A DNA stretch of 42,291 nucleotides from a virus. The stretch is taken from positions 1 through 42,291 of IMG/VR virus record IMGVR_UViG_3300005563_000053; one strand, written 5' to 3'. The notes below the pieces were generated by a model that was given only the letters and a program-made list of their open reading frames with translations, was not told where the DNA came from and searched no databases. A program made the position numbers and the translations under genes. Below, in pieces: positions 31,446-39,992 of the stretch (positions within the stretch are counted from its first letter, which is position 1; every line of letters begins with the position of its first letter).

Positions 31446-33318
31446 CGTCCTCCATATCCGCCGCATCGGTTCCAAGCTTGACAGACGCGGCCGCCAACGA
31501 ACTCGCATCGGTCAAAGCGTTCATTGTGAAAGCTATCTGCCCCGCGGTCATCAGCGACTGAGCCGCAGCCGCATTGAGCTGCCGTATCTTCGCCTTGGTC
31601 TCGTCGCGGTCATTGGCGAGCTTCGCGGCGTCGTGGACAATCTTTGGATCTGGCGGCGGTGGCGCGACCTTCAACAGCTCGTCGATATTGGTCTGCCCGG
31701 TCCCCTCGAAGATGCGGCGACGCAATTCGACCTGATTTGTCAGTGGATCATTGATGAAGCCTTGCAACACTTGGGCTCTGACAGCCTTCTGCGCATCGTT
31801 GACCATTGTCGGATCGGACACCGGCACGACATCGATATCCTGATCCTGGTAATCCTGTCGCCCAACCACACCGGGCGTATCGCTGAGCGCGAAATAGGCT
31901 TTTTCGTTGAGGAAATCGGCATTCAGCCCGAACAGGATGCGCAATTCCTGGCCGAAAGAGCGGTGGATGCGCTTGAAAATGCCGGTCATGACCTTCGTGG
32001 CCTGCTCGATCTGCGCCAAGACGGTCGTAGCCGGCGTGTTGAGCCCCTGACCAGCACCCGTTAGCACATCCTGGACGCTGGTGATCTCCTTAGCGGCGCC
32101 GATCAGCATCTCCAGCAGGTTGAACAGCACCTGCGAGGGGCCAGGGAGCGACAGCGGCACGATGTTATCGCGCAGCGACCCACCGGAAACATCCATGCGC
32201 TTCCATTCGCCCAGCCTAAACCGCAAATCACCGGACTTGAGCGATACCCCAGCCCCGAGAAAGCCGCCCTGCGCATTCTGAAGCGCGCCGGCATCGAGCA
32301 ACTGATTGAGCGTCGTGTCCACCGTGTTGGTGATATCGTCGAGCAGCGACCCGAAGCCGATGTCGTAAAAACCTCCGTCTGGAGACGGAATAAAGCCGTA
32401 TTTCGTGAAATAGCGCTTTGGCTCGATCCGCACGACATCCTTACCGGTCATGGTGACGCCGTTGGGATCGAAGCAGGGTTCAAGCCTTACTACCTCGCCA
32501 CTTTCGCGAACCATCGTCACGACATAGGGCTCGGGATAATCGTCGCCGTCGAGATCGAGCCTGCAATGCTGCTCCAGAAACTCGATCGGCGCCGTCGAGG
32601 ATTGATCACGCTCGCTCTCGACTTCGGGGATATTCACCTTGCGCCATTGCTTGGTGCGGAATTTCTCCTCGACCTCGTGGGGATAGAAACGGAGGATCTG
32701 CGTGAACCGCGGCGCCGACTCCAGCGATGTCGCCCAATAGTTGATCACGAAATCCTTAGCCGGAACCATCTTGGAGATATTCCGCTGCTGGATCGGGTCG
32801 TAATAGGTCTTACGGAACACGCAGCCAACGATCGGCAGCATGAGCAACAGGCGATCCGTGTCTTCTTCCCATCCCGGCGTGTCGTAAAGAAGCTGCCACG
32901 TCATATGGTCGCCGATGCGCTCGGCTCGCGCATGTTTGTGTCCGTCCGGATCGGGGCCGAGCACGCGACCCTTCACCAGATTGGAGCCGTCCACAATCAC
33001 AGGATAGGCGCGCGCCTGGAACTGGATGCTCGCGGTCGTCAGCAGCGGGAATTTGACGTTCGCAGCGCCCGCCCACGGGAAATTCTTCGCCTCACGTACC
33101 TGCATGGCGATGTCGAGATAGCGATCGTAGCGCGCTTCCCAGCCATACCCGTCATCAGCCGCGCTGTTGCGTGAGGCGAGATCGTAATCGAATTCCTGGA
33201 GGCATTGAGATCCAATGCGCGTGATGTCATTGTCAGCCAGTTCGTCCAGCAAATTGTTGGCGCGCAGGATGTCATGGATCGACAGCTTGCTGTTTTCGAT
33301 GACGGCGAGATCGGCCAT
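31255..33318 (-). CDS. Portal protein, P22-like, 687 aa
   Basis: Close to the 725 aa of P22 portal. Conserved phrases include YDRYLDIAMQVREAKNFPWAGAANVKFPLL, a GPDPDGHKHARAERIGDHMTWQLL helix, the basic P-A-K-D-F-V-I-N-Y-W region, and G-F-G-S-L-L-D-D-I-T-N-T-V-D-T-T-L-N-Q-L-L-D-A-G, which is diagnostic of this portal group. The C-terminal 70 residues are Gly/Pro-rich and probably flexible. It forms the dodecameric DNA entry vertex and docks the terminase. ATG at 33318 overlaps the previous stop (TAATG). Confidence 0.9.
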   Translation of the reverse strand: MADLAVIENSKLSIHDILRANNLLDELADNDITRIGSQCLQEFDYDLASRNSAADDGYGWEARYDRYLDIAMQVREAKNFPWAGAANVKFPLLTTASIQFQARAYPVIVDGSNLVKGRVLGPDPDGHKHARAERIGDHMTWQLLYDTPGWEEDTDRLLLMLPIVGCVFRKTYYDPIQQRNISKMVPAKDFVINYWATSLESAPRFTQILRFYPHEVEEKFRTKQWRKVNIPEVESERDQSSTAPIEFLEQHCRLDLDGDDYPEPYVVTMVRESGEVVRLEPCFDPNGVTMTGKDVVRIEPKRYFTKYGFIPSPDGGFYDIGFGSLLDDITNTVDTTLNQLLDAGALQNAQGGFLGAGVSLKSGDLRFRLGEWKRMDVSGGSLRDNIVPLSLPGPSQVLFNLLEMLIGAAKEITSVQDVLTGAGQGLNTPATTVLAQIEQATKVMTGIFKRIHRSFGQELRILFGLNADFLNEKAYFALSDTPGVVGRQDYQDQDIDVVPVSDPTMVNDAQKAVRAQVLQGFINDPLTNQVELRRRIFEGTGQTNIDELLKVAPPPPDPKIVHDAAKLANDRDETKAKIRQLNAAAAQSLMTAGQIAFTMNALTDASSLAAASVKLGTDAADMEDDGAPVMQPGGAGGMAPPPGDGGVPEIPQGPPGEDAGAMGPGPADGSVMPDGGGGPGLAPVPEA

Positions 33319-33788
33319 TATGGGTACGCCACCAGGCGGCACGTCACAAACCACTTGCCCCCCAGTTCAATCGCATTCGCGCGTTCCCGCCACGCAATTT
33401 GCTCCGCGCCATGTTTGTATGCGACCAGTTCCCTCTCGAACATTTCCTGAGCGGCCTCCTTGGTGTCCGCTCCATCATTTGGGTAAGGCTGGCCTTCGCG
33501 TTTGATGCCGACGCTCGTCAGCGTCTCATATCTGCGCCCGAAGCAATACGCCGTTGGGGGGCCGTCGAATTCGAGTATCGTACGCGGCCATTCTTTGGAA
33601 TCAGCCATTGAGGCCTTCTCTGGATATGTGCCGTCCGCAACGGCGTCCGCAGTCCTGCGCATCGCGAACAAAAGCGTTTTCAGGCGCTGGTTGTTTTTCT
33701 TTTCGTCGTCGCCCGGGGTAAAGCCGAGTTCGTACCGCGTCCCATCTATCGTCATGCGCCCAATGACGCAGATCTCTGCGGTCCTCAC
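33318..33788 (-). CDS. Hypothetical packaging-region protein, 156 aa
   Basis: GTG at 33788 has GGAGGA upstream with 7-nt spacing and starts two bases after the TerL stop; the longer frame to 33842 lies inside terL. Mixed alpha/beta, with MTIDGTRYELGFTPGDDEKKNNQRLKTLLF and a charged C-terminal helix. No family recognised; conserved place between terL and portal. Confidence 0.6.
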   Translation of the reverse strand: MRTAEICVIGRMTIDGTRYELGFTPGDDEKKNNQRLKTLLFAMRRTADAVADGTYPEKASMADSKEWPRTILEFDGPPTAYCFGRRYETLTSVGIKREGQPYPNDGADTKEAAQEMFERELVAYKHGAEQIAWRERANAIELGGKWFVTCRLVAYP

Positions 33789-33789
33789 C

Positions 33790-35109
33790 TCAATATCCTC
33801 CCACCGCGTTGCGCCCGTCATCGCGGGGGTCATAGAAATCATCGTTCTCAGCCATTGCCGGGATCAGGACAGGCCGCGCGACAGCGACCAACCCGAACGC
33901 ATCGCTGCCGTGCGATGACCAATCGTGATCCGGGCCTAGGCCTAGGCCGCGCTCTGGGTCGCGTTTCTCGTGATACCAGCCGATCGCGTCCAGCCCGGCT
34001 TTGCAATATTCCTCATCGAACACCATCTGCGGGAACAGCCTACGGGCAGCCTCCACACGCTGCATCGCCGCGCCACGGCCCTGATTGGGGATGACCAGCG
34101 TATCGAAGCCGGCCTCCCTCAGCGCACCCTCGTAGGTTACAGGCGCAATCTTGTCGTGAGCGCTACCGTCATGCGGCAGGATGCAAAGCGCTTTCTCGTA
34201 TCCACCATCGCGCAACCATCCCACATGAGTTGCTAGCGGCTGACCGACGGCTTCGTAATAATCGAGGAAACGCACCTCCGCGCCGATGAACTGCACAATC
34301 CAGATCGCGGTTGCATCGGCCTTGGCGCCAGTGCCGCCGATGTCCCACACGGCGTAGAAGCGCATCAACGGATCTTCATTGACCTTGCAGATGCGCTTTT
34401 CCTGGCGAGCGCGAGTGAGTTGGCTGGCGTAGTAGGCGCCTTCCGCAACGGTAACGAAAGCACCCTCCCAGATATGATCGTACTGGTCGGGACGCTCGCG
34501 CATATCGCGCTGCCGCTGACGTTCCAATATCTCGGGAAACCACGGATTATCGCGCCAGTTCATCTCAACGATGTTCACTCGCGGATCATCGGATGCGTGA
34601 AAGCGCTTATTGGTGGCGCTGACCTTCCGCTCGGGATTCCATGTCACCCAAAGCTCGCTGTCCTCCTCGCGAAGGGTGGGAACGAGTTTGGTCCATGCTT
34701 CTTCGGTGACCGGCTCAGCCTCATCGATCCAAGCCAGTAGAATGCGTGACTTCGACTTGATGCTGTCGATGTTACGGTCGAGGCCATAGAAGCCATAGGA
34801 AACGCGGCCGCACTTGGTCCTGATATATTTCTCGCCGATCTCGAAATGCGGCAGCAGCCACTCCTCTTCCCGAATGGCCTCCTTGACCTCCTCAAGCGAA
34901 CTGTCGGCCAAGCTGTTCATGAACTGCCGGCCGCAAAAGATGATGCCGTATCGACCCGCTGTAGCCCACATATGGGCGCGCACAGCAGTCATCTTGGCGA
35001 ACGTGCGCGTCTTTGCTGAGCCGCGGCCTCCCCACGCGCCACGAACATCCGCATCGCCCAAGAACACCGGGACGAGCTTTTCAGGCATGCGGATACGAGC
35101 TTCCGTCAT
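33790..35109 (-). CDS. terL: Terminase large subunit
   Basis: 439 aa. ATPase: Walker A GGRGSAKT (27-34), Walker B ILLAWIDEAE (123-132, catalytic Glu130). Nuclease: acidic residues Asp256 (AVWDIGG), Asp314 (LPHDGS) and Asp402 (HGSDAF), the RNase-H-like set that cuts the concatemer. This is a PBSX/P22-type (terminase_3-like) large subunit. It pumps DNA through the portal with TerS choosing the start. ATG overlaps the TerS stop by 4 bp. Confidence 0.95.
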   Translation of the reverse strand: MTEARIRMPEKLVPVFLGDADVRGAWGGRGSAKTRTFAKMTAVRAHMWATAGRYGIIFCGRQFMNSLADSSLEEVKEAIREEEWLLPHFEIGEKYIRTKCGRVSYGFYGLDRNIDSIKSKSRILLAWIDEAEPVTEEAWTKLVPTLREEDSELWVTWNPERKVSATNKRFHASDDPRVNIVEMNWRDNPWFPEILERQRQRDMRERPDQYDHIWEGAFVTVAEGAYYASQLTRARQEKRICKVNEDPLMRFYAVWDIGGTGAKADATAIWIVQFIGAEVRFLDYYEAVGQPLATHVGWLRDGGYEKALCILPHDGSAHDKIAPVTYEGALREAGFDTLVIPNQGRGAAMQRVEAARRLFPQMVFDEEYCKAGLDAIGWYHEKRDPERGLGLGPDHDWSSHGSDAFGLVAVARPVLIPAMAENDDFYDPRDDGRNAVGGY

Positions 35110-35417
35110 TTCGCCGGCACGCCCTCTAGAATGATGCGGTGGACATGCTCGCCATCGTTGCCGGAGCCCGCCACCTGCAATGGGATGACCTTGCCAACCA
35201 ATGTCAGGAACGCCGCAGGGTTCTTTGTGGCCTGTTCCTTGAGATAGGCTATGCCACCGTCAGCGTGAGCCTCGCTCAATGCTTGTATCACCATATCCTT
35301 GACCTGAGACGTTGCCTTGTTTGGCACTCCCTTTGGCCGACCCCGCGCAGTTAAATTCGCAAGCGACGCTTCGCTCACGATCTTTTTGTTTCCTATTTTT
35401 TTTTGATCGGCGGCCAA
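35106..35417 (-). CDS. terS: Terminase small subunit
   Basis: 103 aa (or 90 from the GTG at 35378). GRPKGVPNK at about 27-35 is a hallmark of this small-subunit type, followed by a helical core (VKDMVIQALSEAH; AAFLTLVGKVIPLQV). It recognises the packaging site and regulates TerL. I give the TTG at 35417 because it lies four bases after the stop of the gene before it. A run of nine T on the plus strand (A9 in the message, about 35396-35404) falls in the extra N-terminal codons and could cause slippage. Confidence 0.8.
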   Translation of the reverse strand: MAADQKKIGNKKIVSEASLANLTARGRPKGVPNKATSQVKDMVIQALSEAHADGGIAYLKEQATKNPAAFLTLVGKVIPLQVAGSGNDGEHVHRIILEGVPAK

Positions 35418-35421
35418 GATA

Positions 35422-35583
35422 TCAACCCAGCCCGATGACGCTCAGATTGCGCAGCAGCCAGATCAGCACGAACACCACCGCGATAACGTAGATGATCTGC
35501 TTGATGGTCGCATCGATCGGTAGCAGGCCGATCAGGTATAGGACCGCGCCTATGACGATCAGGGTGATCAGCAGTGAGCTCAT
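35422..35583 (-). CDS. Small membrane protein, Thivi_2564 type, 53 aa
   Basis: Two hydrophobic spans (about residues 3-20 and 31-46) with the central LLPIDATIKQIIYVIAVV segment that marks the Thivi_2564 family, widespread in proteobacterial phages and prophages. Function unknown; a holin-like or superinfection role has been imagined. First gene of the late block, immediately before terS. Confidence 0.7.
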   Translation of the reverse strand: MSSLLITLIVIGAVLYLIGLLPIDATIKQIIYVIAVVFVLIWLLRNLSVIGLG

Positions 35584-35668
35584 GCGCCGAGCCTTTCGTG
35601 ACTAACTCGGCAATCCAGTTATGCTAAATTTTCAGCTCGCAACACGGGTTAAAAAATAGGCCGCGAAA
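35584..35668 (-). promoter_or_regulatory. AT-rich gap before the late block
   Basis: The most AT-rich stretch nearby separates the replication block from the late block and would be the natural place for a late promoter on the minus strand. A GCCGAG...CTCGGC inverted repeat (35586-35591 / 35606-35611) lies just upstream of the membrane-peptide start. No convincing -35/-10 pair or T-run terminator is seen. Confidence 0.35.
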
Positions 35669-35932
35669 TTATTTTTCAGAATATGGATTGATAATTTCGC
35701 GTTTCATCCGGCCGTCCTCAGGATCCCACCATATTTTGGTCCAACAGTATGTATGGGGAATTGTCGGCTCCTCGGCCATCCAGTCCTTCACTACCTTAAG
35801 CGCGATGTCGGCCAATGTTTCGGGCCTGATCTCCACATAGATTGGGCCGCCAGGTTCCTGCCTCGCACTACCGAGAGGTGCGCCCCTGTAAGCCTCGATC
35901 AACGCATCTCGAAGGTTGTCGTCAGCGCTCAT
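35669..35932 (-). CDS. Hypothetical protein, 87 aa
   Basis: Contains two adjacent sections common in small early proteins of these phages: DDNLRDALIEAYRGAPLG and IYVEIRPETLADIALKVVKDWM. Trp-rich C-terminal part. Its ATG overlaps the previous stop. No function known. Confidence 0.6.
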   Translation of the reverse strand: MSADDNLRDALIEAYRGAPLGSARQEPGGPIYVEIRPETLADIALKVVKDWMAEEPTIPHTYCWTKIWWDPEDGRMKREIINPYSEK

Positions 35933-36138
35933 ACCTGCACCATACCCAATTCTCTCAGTTCGCGCAAAATCCGTTTCGCACTGGAGCGATCAACCAATTT
36001 GCACACACGCACCATTGGGCCAATCAACAATGGCTCGCCGTTGGCCTGGCAGCGCATCGCATAATCCAACACCTGCCGACGACGGGTTGTCAGCCTCCCC
36101 GCGGGCCTTCCTCGCTTGATGTCGCCGCCCAGGTACAA
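35929..36138 (-). CDS. Winged-helix-type DNA-binding protein, 69 aa
   Basis: Basic N-terminus (KRGRPAGRLTTRRRQVLDYAMRC) followed by a second helix pair, VRVCKLVDRSSAKRILRELRELGMV, that reads as a winged-helix fold with the recognition helix near residues 50-62. TTG at 36138 has the strong AGGAGGGG upstream; the longer frame to 36153 is less likely. A candidate regulator of early-to-late transfer. Sits just upstream of the late block gap. Confidence 0.65.
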   Translation of the reverse strand: MYLGGDIKRGRPAGRLTTRRRQVLDYAMRCQANGEPLLIGPMVRVCKLVDRSSAKRILRELRELGMVQV

Positions 36139-36139
36139 T

Positions 36140-36427
36140 TCACCCCTCCTCAAACTTTGGTTGATGGAATGAGCAGTCCTTCAATCTTTTGCATTGCCAA
36201 CGATCTACATCGAACTTCCCGATTGTCCTCCGGACGTCTCCCTGTTTTGGAGGATTGTAGACCATGATATTGGCAGGAACCTCAAACTCGACCGTGCAGA
36301 AATAACTACGTTCGTCGCGTGGTCCAAGCCACCGGCATGTGTCGCATCGACTGGGGCTTATTGGCATTCCAGCGACAATGCGATCTATTTGATTGGCAAG
36401 TTTTTCGGTCAAATCCAGGTCTTCCAT
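36140..36427 (-). CDS. Cys-rich, possible zinc-binding protein, 95 aa
   Basis: Cys residues pair in C-x2-C (CDTC, about 28-31), a later YFC, and WQCKRLKDC, consistent with two zinc sites. The last residues run into an AGGAGGGG that serves the next gene. No known family. Confidence 0.55.
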   Translation of the reverse strand: MEDLDLTEKLANQIDRIVAGMPISPSRCDTCRWLGPRDERSYFCTVEFEVPANIMVYNPPKQGDVRRTIGKFDVDRWQCKRLKDCSFHQPKFEEG

Positions 36428-36431
36428 TCCA

Positions 36432-36674
36432 TCACCCCTCCCCTTCGCTCAGGACATGATCGATCATTGCGGTGAAGATGTCCTCCACATCGGGCTTGTC
36501 GGACCACCCAATTGGAGCCGCCGCGCGGGCAGCCTCCACCATCCCCTCGTCCACTTGCTTCAGCTCGTTCAGGATGGCGCGGACGACGCGCTCACAATCC
36601 TGCCGAGTTGGACCGACGTCGTCAGCTATCGCTCTGACACATTTTTCCAGCATCGTGGTGTCTCTGTGGGTCAT
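36432..36674 (-). CDS. Hypothetical helical protein, 80 aa
   Basis: All-helical (KCVRAIADDV; CERVVRAILNELKQV; MVEAARAAAPIGW), a pattern common in small early proteins of alphaproteobacterial phages. Acidic C-terminus. Overlaps the gene before it by 4 bp. Confidence 0.6.
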   Translation of the reverse strand: MTHRDTTMLEKCVRAIADDVGPTRQDCERVVRAILNELKQVDEGMVEAARAAAPIGWSDKPDVEDIFTAMIDHVLSEGEG

Positions 36675-36877
36675 GCCCGCCTCGCTCGAAATATAATCAC
36701 CGCATCCTCGCGCTCGCCGGGATTAAGTTCGTGGTTGCTCGCATCCCTCGGCACGATCTGGAACTCTATCTTGTGAACCAACCTGCAATCACAGCATTGC
36801 AAAAGATACGGCGAGAGTGGATGTATCCATTCGGACCAACCATCCTCCATGACTTCAACAGGCTCGCATTCCATCAT
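36671..36877 (-). CDS. Hypothetical protein with CxxC pair, 68 aa
   Basis: W-S-E-W-I-H-P-L-S-P-Y-L-L-Q-C-C-D-C-R-L-V-H at about 14-35 is a known small phage motif, probably zinc-binding. AAGGA lies 5 nt before the ATG. A tiny 18-codon frame (36905-36961) fills part of the 67-bp gap upstream but has no ribosome binding site. Confidence 0.6.
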   Translation of the reverse strand: MMECEPVEVMEDGWSEWIHPLSPYLLQCCDCRLVHKIEFQIVPRDASNHELNPGEREDAVIIFRARRA

Positions 36878-36944
36878 CTCAATCCTTCTGCTTGCGGGGT
36901 GGGGTTAGGCGGCGGAGCCATATTCCGGGCCAACATCCTTCCTT

Positions 36945-37442
36945 TCACGCCGCTCGGTCATTTCCATATTCCGGGTAAAGCTGGATCACCTCAGCGTCGG
37001 GAAAAACGGTCTTGGCTTCGGCAATGATCTGGATCCCGGCAACAAGCGTGGCTAATTCGTCGGGCGTCATGAAGATCACCTTGCGGTCATCTCGTATCTG
37101 AACACGGCCCTTGCTGGCCTGCTGCTCGCCAATGACGACGTGGAGGCCGGTCTTGTAGTCGATGCCGACAAGGTAATTGTCATCGTCCTGCAATGGCGCC
37201 TCCAGGGCAGCGCAAGCCAATTGCCAGCCCCTCACCATCGCGCCGGCATGTTCGCGCGCCTCGTCGTCCGAGCCCGTTACCATCGCCGCGTTATACAAGC
37301 TGATCTGCTCGACCAGATTTTGATGAAGATCCGGATCGACCCGCAGCAACGTGCTCAACCTCCAACGGCTGCGAAACGCCTGCTCAGCCGGCGCGACTTG
37401 CGCCATCAATTCGCCCACCAGCGAGGGCTTCGGCCGGCTCAC
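36945..37442 (-). CDS. Hypothetical protein next to the origin-like region, 165 aa
   Basis: Helical N-terminal half (LVGELMAQVAPAEQAFRSRWRL; LHQNLVEQISLYNAA) and a mixed C-terminal half ending EVIQLYPEY. GTG at 37442 (S-R-P-K-P-S-L) is taken as start; TTG at 37457 is the alternative and neither has a clear ribosome binding site. Similar proteins lie beside P4-type primases in other phages. Function unknown. Confidence 0.6.
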   Translation of the reverse strand: MSRPKPSLVGELMAQVAPAEQAFRSRWRLSTLLRVDPDLHQNLVEQISLYNAAMVTGSDDEAREHAGAMVRGWQLACAALEAPLQDDDNYLVGIDYKTGLHVVIGEQQASKGRVQIRDDRKVIFMTPDELATLVAGIQIIAEAKTVFPDAEVIQLYPEYGNDRAA

Positions 37443-37466
37443 AGCGAAAGCCCACAAAAAGCGTTT

Positions 37467-37619
37467 GTCACCGATGTCACCAATGTCACTGATTTTCCAG
37501 ATGAGATCATATGCGCGCGCGTACGCGTATAAGCGGGATACGGAATTTCGGTGACATCGGTGACATCGGTGACGCCCATGCTCACCTGCTCTTTGCGGAA
37601 AATCGGTGACATCGGTGAC
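37467..37619. repeat. Iteron array, putative replication origin
   Basis: Eight copies of GGTGAC(or AGTGAC) spaced every 9 bp by ATC/ATT: three on the minus strand (37467-37490), three on the plus strand (37550-37573) and two on the plus strand (37605-37619). Between the opposed groups lies a 24-base purine-pyrimidine alternation. The unit resembles the GGTGAACAG type-I iteron bound by the phage P4 alpha primase-helicase, and the array ends 10 bp from the stop of the P4-type primase gene. Origin function is inferred. Confidence 0.6.
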
Positions 37620-37628
37620 AAATCCCTA

Positions 37629-39992
37629 TCAATATCCATCGTCATCATCCTTAATTACCAGACCTATATTCTTGTAAATCTTACCTTTTATTCCGGCGCG
37701 CTGCATGTCTGAGGAAACGAAACCACGCTTCTTCATGGCCTGCCCGAACGACTTGTTTGAGCCCGGATCTTCGCCATGCTCTTTTGCGAACGTGACCCAG
37801 TCGGCATAAAATTTCGAACAGAGCTCAAACCGACCCTCGCGCACGTCGCAACGCTCCTCGAACCACTGGCCGATCAAATCCTGGTCCGCGAAATACTCTT
37901 TGGTAGCCGCAAGGACCGCCTCGGGACGATCAAGGCCGTCTGCCAACCACTCCCGGCAACCCCGGATTGCCCAGGCTAAAATCTTTCCCCATTCATCCTT
38001 CAATTTGCGCTCAAGGAGCCGATCTGGTCTCTCTGGCCTGGTAGTGAAGGGAATGATGTTGAACCGCCTTCGCATGGCATCATCGACGTTGCGAAGGCTG
38101 GGCGCGTGGTTGCCGGCGATCATCAGTTTGAACTGCGGCTGGAACGTAAAATTATCCTGCCGCATGAAGCGGGCGGTAATAGGATCCCCGCCTGTCATGG
38201 CCTTGATCTTGCTCTCGGCCCATGCCCGCCCCTCTTCCGTCTCGCTTGCCGTGACAAGACGGGCGCCGCGCAACATCGCCAACTCGGTTGAATGACGATC
38301 ATGTTTAGACGCAGTAAAAGTTTCCATTCCGGAAGTAACGGCATAGTCACCCATAATACCCGTAAAGGTGTTCATGAAAACGCCTTTGCCATTGCCGCCG
38401 TCGCCATATGCGAAGCTAAGGGCATGCTCCGTGGTGTCGCCGGTCAGGCAATAGCCGCACCAGCGCTGCAAAAAGCGGATCATGGCCGCATCGCCTGCCA
38501 TCGCTTCGTGCAGGAATTTGAGCCATAGCACCGGCTCGCCATGCTCGGGCGCGACGGCCGTCTGCTTCGAAATATAATCGTCTGGCTTCGGGTCGGTCAG
38601 GAACCCGGTTCGCAGGTCGATCGTGCCCGCCGGCGTGCCTAACAGGTACGGATCCGCGTCCCATATCTCGTGCGTAACAGCGTGGGCGCGATCTGCCCTA
38701 CAGAAGCGCTCTGCCCCCGATGCTACCGACGCTTTGCACAAAGCGCGCTTGCCGTCTCCAAGGTCACGCGCAAACTTTCGCGCATAATCAATGGCAATGT
38801 CGGTCGTATCCTTGCGCCAGTACACGCCGTTCCAGCGGAACCAGTGACCAACGTCATGATCGAAGCGCAAAGTGTCTCGATACTTCTCGGTAAACGCGAG
38901 TGCGATGACGTCCTCGGACACCTCCCCAGCAGGGCTCTGCGGCGGCGTGGGCGGAGGTCCGCCCTTTTCTTGTGGAGGCTTTGGCGGAGCGCCTGGGGGC
39001 GCCCATTCAGGCTCAGCATTGCCCGGATCCTCAGCAAAATCAGCACGAGCTCTACCTATCGCCCGCTTAACCGATCGAACCGGATCCGGTTGATCGTAAC
39101 AATGCTCGCTGATTTTATATGCGGAATTGAGTAAGATCCCCGCAATCTCAGCATCGCTTTTACCACGACGGACCAGCCTCCCGGCTACTCTCAGGACCGT
39201 TTCAGATCGTTGCGCCGGATCCGTATCCGTGATCAGCGAAAACAACGGATCAACGGACGTGATGCCCAAATCCACGAGACTCGATACAGCGACGGCATCA
39301 AGTGATATGTCCTCGCGTGCTCCATCACTTTCGATCGTGAGAGCTGGCAGCGCCTTGTCGAGCGCGTCCATGCTGACGACTTCGCCATTATCGCCATCAA
39401 TTATGGTTGATAAAACTGGTAAACGACCTCGGGCACGCTTTTTGGCGTCCGGATAGTTTATAGTTCCAGGCAGGCGCATGAGCCTGTCGATGTTGTGGCA
39501 GTTGTCTCCACCTAGCAGCTTACAAATGCGCCGATTAATGCGTTCGACCGGAGCCCAGTGCTCGACCAATTCGTCAAGCCTCCAAAAACCCTGGAGACCG
39601 TTCCCGCTGTCCAGAATGAACGACGGACGCGCATCCATGTTGCGCAGCGCTTCAAGCGCGGCCGCGCGATCCCAACGGCTTCCGTCTTTAGGAGGGTCCA
39701 CATCGACATGGGCGAACCGCGCCGCATCAATGTGATCTTTCTTTGGTTTGTGATGATAGCCGCGTCGAACGATGTTCACGGTCCAATAGACGTTATAGCC
39801 CTTGGCGTTTTCACGCACGGCGAAGTTAGCGGCCTCTTCAACCTCGGATCCAAGCCAATGACCATAAGGCAGCGGCTGCCCATCTGGTGGGATGACGACG
39901 ATATGGATGTACTCAGCAACAGTCTGCTTGAGAAAATCTCTTACGATGCCGATGTTGGCGACAGGGATGTCGCGCACTTCGGCCGCGCTCAC
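37629..39992 (-). CDS. P4/D5-type primase-helicase, 787 aa
   Basis: N-terminal archaeo-eukaryotic-type primase domain: HVDVDPP (95-101) supplies the paired aspartates and ILDSGNGLQGFWRL (126-139) is the family's second motif. A Pro-rich linker (about 350-375) follows. C-terminal superfamily-3 helicase: Walker A GDGGNGKG (530-537), Walker B in LVTASETEEG (near 582-588), sensor AGNHAP (626-631) and the arginine stretch DAMRRRF. It would melt the origin, prime and unwind. GTG at 39992 overlaps the stop of a 23-codon leader ORF (GTGA). No separate DNA polymerase is present, so replication must use the host's. Confidence 0.9.
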   Translation of the reverse strand: MSAAEVRDIPVANIGIVRDFLKQTVAEYIHIVVIPPDGQPLPYGHWLGSEVEEAANFAVRENAKGYNVYWTVNIVRRGYHHKPKKDHIDAARFAHVDVDPPKDGSRWDRAAALEALRNMDARPSFILDSGNGLQGFWRLDELVEHWAPVERINRRICKLLGGDNCHNIDRLMRLPGTINYPDAKKRARGRLPVLSTIIDGDNGEVVSMDALDKALPALTIESDGAREDISLDAVAVSSLVDLGITSVDPLFSLITDTDPAQRSETVLRVAGRLVRRGKSDAEIAGILLNSAYKISEHCYDQPDPVRSVKRAIGRARADFAEDPGNAEPEWAPPGAPPKPPQEKGGPPPTPPQSPAGEVSEDVIALAFTEKYRDTLRFDHDVGHWFRWNGVYWRKDTTDIAIDYARKFARDLGDGKRALCKASVASGAERFCRADRAHAVTHEIWDADPYLLGTPAGTIDLRTGFLTDPKPDDYISKQTAVAPEHGEPVLWLKFLHEAMAGDAAMIRFLQRWCGYCLTGDTTEHALSFAYGDGGNGKGVFMNTFTGIMGDYAVTSGMETFTASKHDRHSTELAMLRGARLVTASETEEGRAWAESKIKAMTGGDPITARFMRQDNFTFQPQFKLMIAGNHAPSLRNVDDAMRRRFNIIPFTTRPERPDRLLERKLKDEWGKILAWAIRGCREWLADGLDRPEAVLAATKEYFADQDLIGQWFEERCDVREGRFELCSKFYADWVTFAKEHGEDPGSNKSFGQAMKKRGFVSSDMQRAGIKGKIYKNIGLVIKDDDDGY

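Noticed and set aside
31363-32064. + strand frame of 233 codons opposite the portal gene
   Set aside because: Antisense shadow in high-GC DNA; the portal frame has recognisable family sequence throughout.
36905-36961. 18-codon minus-strand ORF in the gap before the CxxC protein
   Set aside because: Too short, no Shine-Dalgarno sequence and part of a local repeat of CCGGAATATGG.
37460-37625. CRISPR-like array
   Set aside because: Repeat units are 9 bp with 3-bp spacers and change strand; no unique spacers, so iterons rather than CRISPR.
37439-37648. Minus-strand ORF of 69 codons with T-D-V-T repeats through the iteron region
   Set aside because: The repeated residues are simply translation of the GGTGACATC iterons; no ribosome binding site and no sensible protein.
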